DNA from: Limnomonas spitsbergensis
Taxonomy: Eukaryota; Chlorophyta; Chlorophyceae; Chlamydomonadales
Assembly: GCA_037349105.1 (NCBI GenBank)
Contig: JAYJMM010000122.1
Coordinates: forward strand, 1,798,001-1,862,000
Reading direction: 5' to 3'
DNA length: 64,000 nucleotides
Under the pieces are notes generated by a model. It was not told where the DNA came from. It worked only from the letters and a program-made list of their open reading frames with translations, and made no database searches. A program made the translations under genes and the position numbers. Positions 58,364-64,000 of this stretch are shown here, in pieces (position 1 is the stretch's first letter; every line of letters starts with the position of its first letter).

Positions 58364-58884
58364 CTTCTGTCCGGGCCATGGGTTGTCAAGCATTTTAAAG
58401 GCATCGAGGAATGCCGGCACCTTATCGTCTTCATTTTCATTTCCAAGGTGAAGGTTGCTGATCAGATGTCAAGCTCTTGCACTATCGTCCTTCTCCATAA
58501 ATTCTGGAATGCGAACTATGCTGCAACCTCTCTTTCGTGGATGATGCAATGAAAATATCGTCTCGCAGATCGCCCCAGCCCCCTCCATCCTTCAGCTCCC
58601 CAGGATGGGCAGGAGACATGCAAAGCACTTTCCTTACCCCCAGATTGCTCCATGTGCTGGAGGGCGGCAGGAATCAACCGAGTCCGCGTCGCTCTCAACA
58701 GGCGGGATCTGGTCGTGAATGGCCGGCTTTTGGCACCCAGCGTGGGGCAGCGGGCTCGTCCACCGCTGAAGGGCGACGGCAATAGAAGGAATTACCAAGT
58801 CGTTCGGGTGTGCAATGCTTGCAGACCCGGAGCTGTATAGATTGACCGGCAAATCGCGCTTAACGGTTTGCCCACCAACACCAA
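58364..58884 (-). CDS. possible two-exon piece of an unknown gene
   Basis: Minus-strand exons 58638-58884 and 58364-58457 join in phase through GT..AG borders (GGGG|GTAAGG, ATCAG|CAAC). They read through VNLYSSGSASIAHPNDLVIP, PPVESDADSVDSCRPPAHGA and NLHLGNENEDDKVPAFLDAF then KMLDNPWPGQK. Start and end exons are not known, and another frame (HRGMEKIGIDQLVLVGKPLS) overlaps the first part. No family recognised. Confidence 0.35.
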
Positions 58885-58974
58885 CTGATCAATCCCAATC
58901 TTCTCCATTCCACGATGGTAGCTGCCGTCACCCGAGCTGTGGAGAAAAATTAGCATGCACGACTGTGATGCACG

Positions 58975-59034
58975 ACTGTTCGTGTCCGGAACAGACGGTC
59001 CGGACCACCGGTCCGGACTTCTTGTCCGGAACCA
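58975..59034. repeat. cluster of GTCCGGA palindromes
   Basis: Four GTCCGGA motifs in about 50 bp, including GGTCCGGACCACCGGTCCGG. The cluster is self-complementary and GC-rich in contrast to its surroundings. Confidence 0.85.
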
Positions 59035-59999
59035 TAGCCTGATCCACGAGGCCACTGGCCACGGCAGCTGAGTCATGTTCGACATTTGTGTTGTGGTGTT
59101 ATTGAACCCAATTCCACTAGGGCGATCGCCCGAACATGGTCCGGTGGCGGTTTATCTAGTTGGGTGTGCCTGGACGAGAAAAACATAAAATTGTCCAACC
59201 TTCAAAAACCGGTAATCACCCATTTCTTTACATTTCTATGAGTTCAGGGTTAAGGGCTCAGGGTTGGGGGTGAACTCGAGACTGATGGCAGATTGGATAC
59301 GGTGGAGGAGTACATCCTCCGCCACCACGCCTGGCTAAAACGCGTATAACGTATTGCAAGCCTGTGGCCTGCGGACTGGCTCTTCGGGATGGGTGCTTGC
59401 AGAATGTGGGCTAACAAATAGGGGACATACTTGCTAGCATGACCATATGGAAGCCCAGCTTACGAGTAAGAACAAAACAGTCTTGAGTTGGGACGGCACA
59501 CATGGCAGTTCCTGTTATGTTCCTGCCAGGCTGATAGGGAGAGCATTTCTGATTGGTCAAAGTCGGAGCAGCTCTGGGCCTACCTTGTTCAAAAAGGGTG
59601 CGGTCGCAGAGGCGTCCAAATGTTCAGTTGGGGAAGAACATGAAAAACTGGCATGCATAGCAGTGAGGCACCCGGCAGGCAGGTGATTTGAGGTACCGAG
59701 CAATATTCCTATTTACATGATTGCCTACTACCGCGCTTGGTTTGAGCCTGCAGCGTGCGCAGGCCAGGAGCTGCACCAGCAAGAGGAAGTGTGCTACTGT
59801 GCTTGTGTGCGCACGAACTAAATGCTGCGGCTTGGCGCAATCAGCACGGCCGACATGAGAGGAAGGCGCAGCGGTCAGCAGCGTGACACACGCTGCTGCC
59901 AGCCATGCTGGGCTAGGGGAGACGGCAAGCATGTACAGGATGCGTTCTTTTACCGATCATTTCCCAACCATTTGTGTGTCCCCTTTCTTAGTTCCCCCC

Positions 60000-60252
60000 C
60001 TTTTTCCTGGCTTTCCTAACTAACTGGCCGGTGTGCTTGTTTCTTTCTTCTTTGTTCAGGGCTAGGATCTGGATGGGCTGGGGCATCTTCATACCTCTTT
60101 TCCTTTTTGAGGGTGGTCTTTCCCTTAACATTTTTCTGTCCGTTTCTCTCCTTTCTCCTCTAGCCTTGAGTTTCTTGACCTCCCGACTAGACAGTCGGAC
60201 ACCCACGCGGCCGAGCCTTTTGAGCCGATAGCCCAGACGTCATTGACATGAT
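60000..60252. repeat. dispersed repeat end, copy 2
   Basis: T/C-rich sequence ending in CCCACGCGGCCGAGCCTTTT and AGCCCAGACGTCATTGACAT. It matches the layout of the copies at 44.8 and 62.0 kb. Confidence 0.65.
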
Positions 60253-61059
60253 TGCTTTTAATGTGCACCAGATTACATCAGAGGGCTGTCGGACGGGGAC
60301 GACCACTGAACCTTACTGATCTGGGCCTACTGGGCCAGAGGCGGCCATAGCTACACGATATGATGTTCTAGGAGCCCGGGGCTGCAGATCCGAACATTGC
60401 AGAGTTGAAGGCGACGTGCATTGTAACAGATAGAGCTGGCCGCTAGGCTAGGCTGCCGCGCTGGCTCTATGACGGTTTCAACGGACGTCTGTTACTTAAC
60501 TGCCCCTATGTCGTCTTGATCTCTGTAGTCATCTGCTATGTTGCTGTTACTGTGATTGCAGGCTGACTTAGCCAAGTTACCAGCGGCCTGATTTGCTCCG
60601 CCGATGTACGGTAACAAGTGATCGGCGGCGGCTTCCCTGCTTCCCGTCTCCTCTCACTTCCCCTGTGTCCCCTGTGCATGCGTCAGGGCAGACACAAACA
60701 GCCAGGGCTGCTTTGTCTACAGCGCCCCATCACATGCACTACCAAGCAGGGAAGAGATGCGCCTCTGGCTGCTGCGATGCAGCATGTCCGCCGTATGGCA
60801 GCCAAGGTGCGTCTGAGGCATCATTTCATTCATTTAATCATTTGCCTACTCGCATCCGGCTGGCGGCCACATTCACAGCGCTTGAAGCCAACTACGGGGA
60901 TGTGGTGTAGGCCACCGGACACCTCCGACCGCAACATTACCTCCACAACAAGCTGCAGTCCAGCTTTCTACAGCACATGCGCCAGGCAGCGGGGCTCCCA
61001 GCATCCGCCGCCAGTTGGGGAGTCATGAGGAAGCTACAGATCCAACCGTTACAACGAGG

Positions 61060-61345
61060 TTGGTGACGTTATGTGCTTTGCTTCTACAATGCAGCGGTAT
61101 CATCGGCAGCACAGAAAGACGGCCCATTAATGGCGGCAGCCATGGCGGCTGATATGCAGCTCACGCTCAGTCAGACCACTGAAGGACGCAATTGCTGCCT
61201 TAAAAGAATTCGAGCGGGGAGCAGCAGCCGTCACCAAACGGTGTCAGGCAGCGGCTGACCTACAACTTCTCTCCGTCTCGAAGGTGCTAGCGCTAGTGCA
61301 TGTTGCCTATGAGCGGGGCGCAGATGGAGGTCATCGACCAGTGAG
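61060..61345 (+). pseudogene. decayed open frame of unknown, possibly transposon, origin
   Basis: One frame reads MLCFYNAAVSSAAQKDGPLM and on to DMQLTLSQT. One base later another frame continues PLKDAIAALKEFERGAAAVT then KRCQAAADLQLLSVSKVLAL. Together they look like a helical protein broken by a frameshift. It lies between repeat copies. No family recognised. Confidence 0.35.
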
Positions 61346-61689
61346 GCCCTAGGGACCCCGCCACCAAACACAGGTCTGCGGCCGCCTAACACGCCTGCTT
61401 TCAGCCTACAGCCGGCGCCGTGCTGGCGCATGCCAAGAGCCGCAATAGCAAAAATGGGGGCGTGTGCTGGTGTGTGCACTAACTTATCGGAGCGGTCAGC
61501 GCTGCTCAGCAGCGTGACACACGCTACTGCCAACGGTCGGTGCTGGGCTAGGCGAGGCGAGGGCAGGCATGGATGGGAGGCTCTGGCTTTTGTTCAGGGC
61601 GTAATAGACTTGTTGAGGGCTAGTTTTGTGTGCTTTTGTTTTGCCTCCTTGGGGACTGGCTCTTTCCCATTTTGTCTCTCTCATAAATT

Positions 61690-62095
61690 GCTTTAAGGGG
61701 CCAGGCCCTTTGGTCCACCTTTCCGTTTTCTGGGAGGGGACGGGCCGGGTCTTCGCCCTTTATGCTCCCCTCTGTCTTTCCTCTTGCCTTCAGTTCCCTT
61801 CCTTTTTCCTCCCTACGAGGCAGGAACTAGGATAGCTCGCAGGCAGGAGTGGGAGGCCCTGGCTTTTATGGAACTCGTAGTTGAGTTTCTTTGAAACCTA
61901 GTCTCTTCATGGGCAGGGGATACGGTATGCCTGTCATTTTTTTGGTTGTTCTTGTTGCTTGGAGGGTGAACTTGCTTTCCTTTCCTTCCACTTGTGCTTT
62001 CTCCCTTGACTTTCCTAGCTGACTTTATGTTTGCTGACGTGGCCGAGCTTCATTTAAGCAGGGCCCAGAGGTGCAACCGACGTCATTAATAACCT
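61690..62095. repeat. dispersed repeat end, copy 3
   Basis: T/C-rich lead, then GACGTGGCCGAGCTTCATTT and GGGCCCAGAGGTGCAACCGA followed by CGTCATTAA. A further partial end occurs at about 62567-62600 (CCCAGAGATGTAACGTCGTT). Confidence 0.65.
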
Positions 62096-63182
62096 TACAG
62101 CTCTGATCAAAATGGGCGCCAACAGAAGGCTAGAGAGGGGGATGTATGTTTTAGTTGTCGTCGCGTCCTCCTGGTCGGGAAAGAAACCCAAACCCACAAC
62201 CGACCTCTGAATTCAGGTACCACCGGTGGAGTCAAAAGTAGAGAAAGCAACGGCCCTGGCTGTTGCCAGTAGGGCAGTAGTGGAGCAGGAAAGCTGCCCG
62301 ATGAAAGGACGCAGATCGAGCCAACGGCCTCCTGCAACACTGAAGGTTGGGGCGCCATAGTCCAGCCATAGGCCGTCAGGCTGATCTTTAACAGCCCAGT
62401 CGCCCCGTAACCCTCCAAGGGTGATCTGGTTCCCACTGAAATGAAAAACTGCTCAACAAATTTGTCCTTTCCCAATCCTTACTAAACTGCCCGACTCTTT
62501 AGCAAAGTCAGCCACCTTCCCACCATGCTTGGCATAGGACTTTTACAATGCACCTACCTAGATGCAGATGTCCCAGAGATGTAACGTCGTTGACCTAATG
62601 ACCTACCATCAATGAATGCATGGCGCTTCGGTGGGATTAGCCGTTAAGAGGTGTGACGACATTTAACCTACCGTGATGCCGAGTGTTCGTCCGCATGATA
62701 CAAAGTACCGTAGCCACAACCGTAAGTAGGTCCCAGGCGCATTCCCAGCTTCCCTAGCCCCAAGGAATGTTCATGTGTGATTTGGAGTGCGCTGAAGTAG
62801 GAGGGTTTGAAAATGTAAATGCTCCCAATCCAGGCAAAGTGTAGTGTTTTTCTTCCATCTAGTGACTAAAATATCTTGGCATGTATCGGCATGGGCATCC
62901 CTGCCTTACAATAATGATACTTCAAGGCAACAACGGCGGCCACAGGCCGCAACAAGGCCCAGAGGTTCAACTGTTCACAAAGATGGTCAAAGCTTTCCCA
63001 AGAAGTTTGCAATTTCAAGACAATAATTGTCAGAACATTCAGATTGCGCACAACGTCTAAAAGCTGTCATCGTAGCAAGGGCTGCACTCAGTCATGTACT
63101 GATGTCCAATACGAAGATACTTATCTAGGGATACAAGCAGCCTGGCTGGCCACTGAAATTCAGTGCAGATTGGATCTCCCCT

Positions 63183-63919
63183 TCACGCATTCTTGGCAGG
63201 GTCAGAGGTAACGGCCTCAACCATCTTCTCGACGCCGCCCTTCACTGTTTCGGTGGCTCCACTCATTTTCTCCTGGGCACTCTCCATCATGCCCTTGCTC
63301 TCCTCCTGCGCAGACTCTGCGACGGCCCCTGCCTTCTCCTTGGTCTCCTGGGCGCCTGCGGCACATGGGAAAGTCACACTTCAATTGCGGAACGGACAAC
63401 AAAAGCGGAAGCGCCAGCTGGCCACAGGCCTACTGGTTTGAAGCTTCTCTCGAAGTAAGGCATGGCAAACTGAAAGTGCGGCACCGGTAAATAAGTGCTG
63501 TTGGCTGTTGCGCCAGGCGCATTGATTATCAACTTCAAGTCTTACAAAGTCTATCCAGATGCAGCTCGGCATTTGGAAGTTACGGTGCAGGAGTCTTGCT
63601 CTCAAGCTTGGTCATCCACAGTGAGGGCATCAAACAAATGTTCAGGCGGGTCCCTAATGACGGTCAGCCGTTCAACACGGTTTTTGTGTGCTTCAGCTGT
63701 AATTTGCGTTCACTGCATACAGCAGTGGAGGGGGGGATGCAGCAAGATGCCTGCTGCTGCTAGGGGCACCGTCTGTAGCCAGGTCATGTTTCATGGCCCT
63801 AGTTGGACCTGTGGTGGATACTGGGCCACCCAAGTAGCTGAGACCTCTCGGGTCATTTGGCATCCAACAGAATAACTGCTGCTACCCAGTCTCTCACCTT
63901 CCTGTGCTGATTCCTTCAT
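63183..63919 (-). CDS. LEA-like stress protein, last exons
   Basis: Exons 63898-63919 and 63183-63355 join in phase. If the ATG at 63919 is the start, the protein is 64 aa (MKESAQEGAQETKEKAGAVA ... VTSDPAKNA). An acceptor (CATGCAG) directly precedes that ATG, so the coding region may instead continue past the window edge. The sequence is rich in Ala, Glu, Lys, Gln, Ser and Thr with short amphipathic motifs (ESAQEESKGMMESAQEKMSG, TVKGGVEKMVEAV) and no Cys or Trp, like group 3 LEA proteins that protect cells during drying or freezing. Such composition is common, so the family call is tentative. Confidence 0.55.
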
Positions 63920-64000
63920 CTGCATGATTAAAAACATCGCAAGAAAGTGGGGGGGAGAAGGAGGGACGGGGGAGGTATCAGGGGCAGCAAAATCAAAATG

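Larger units (their letters stand above)
59100..63182. other. repeat and transposon-debris region
   Basis: No intact gene was found. Two related blocks (about 59740-60252 and 61380-62095) share GTCAGCAGCGTGACACACGC or a near copy, pyrimidine-rich stretches and a GCGGCCGAGC..CCCAGA..ACGTCATT end, so they are copies of one element family. Confidence 0.5.

Overview
The window looks like nuclear DNA of a green alga or other Viridiplantae member. The genes are broken by many introns with GT..AG borders and encode families typical of the green lineage: a plant-type RWA/Cas1p polysaccharide O-acetyltransferase, a CASTOR/POLLUX-type channel, an organelle-type RAP-domain protein and a plant-type SpoU methyltransferase. 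I cannot name the species. No prokaryotic operon, CRISPR array, rRNA or tRNA gene was recognised. Gene models were built by hand from splice sites, frame and family similarity. Exon phases close in every complete model.

Layout: 1-2325 repeats and upstream DNA. 2326-13476 (+) a 13-exon ankyrin-repeat/U-box protein (554 aa). 15034-20536 (-) an RWA-like acetyltransferase whose first exon is not located. 22658-29882 (-) a 14-exon RAP-domain protein (557 aa). 32085-33483 (-) a 101-aa zinc-finger protein. 36285-39584 (-) a 256-aa SpoU-family 2'-O-methyltransferase. 41649-42826 (+) the 3' part of a CxxC-rich protein of unknown function. 43.9-44.3 kb a decayed transposon zinc-finger cassette. 46007-55810 (-) a 14-exon CASTOR/POLLUX-like channel (719 aa). 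56-62 kb is repeat-rich, with miniature elements, related repeat copies and one weak gene candidate. 63183-63919 (-) holds the last exons of a LEA-like protein.

The most striking feature is not a gene. Many introns carry tandem duplications or minisatellites whose repeat unit starts at, or spans, a real splice site. This is seen in five genes on both strands. In the ankyrin/U-box gene a 21-bp donor-site unit is repeated about 42 times and stays open in the exon frame, so donor choice could add seven-residue steps to the protein. The same gene has one intact and two stop-bearing copies of one exon, several decayed copies of another, and a probable GC-AG intron.

The genes are not an operon and share no evident pathway. 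They are probably independent housekeeping and signalling genes: ubiquitin ligation, wall or glycan acetylation, organelle RNA metabolism, RNA methylation, ion transport and stress protection.
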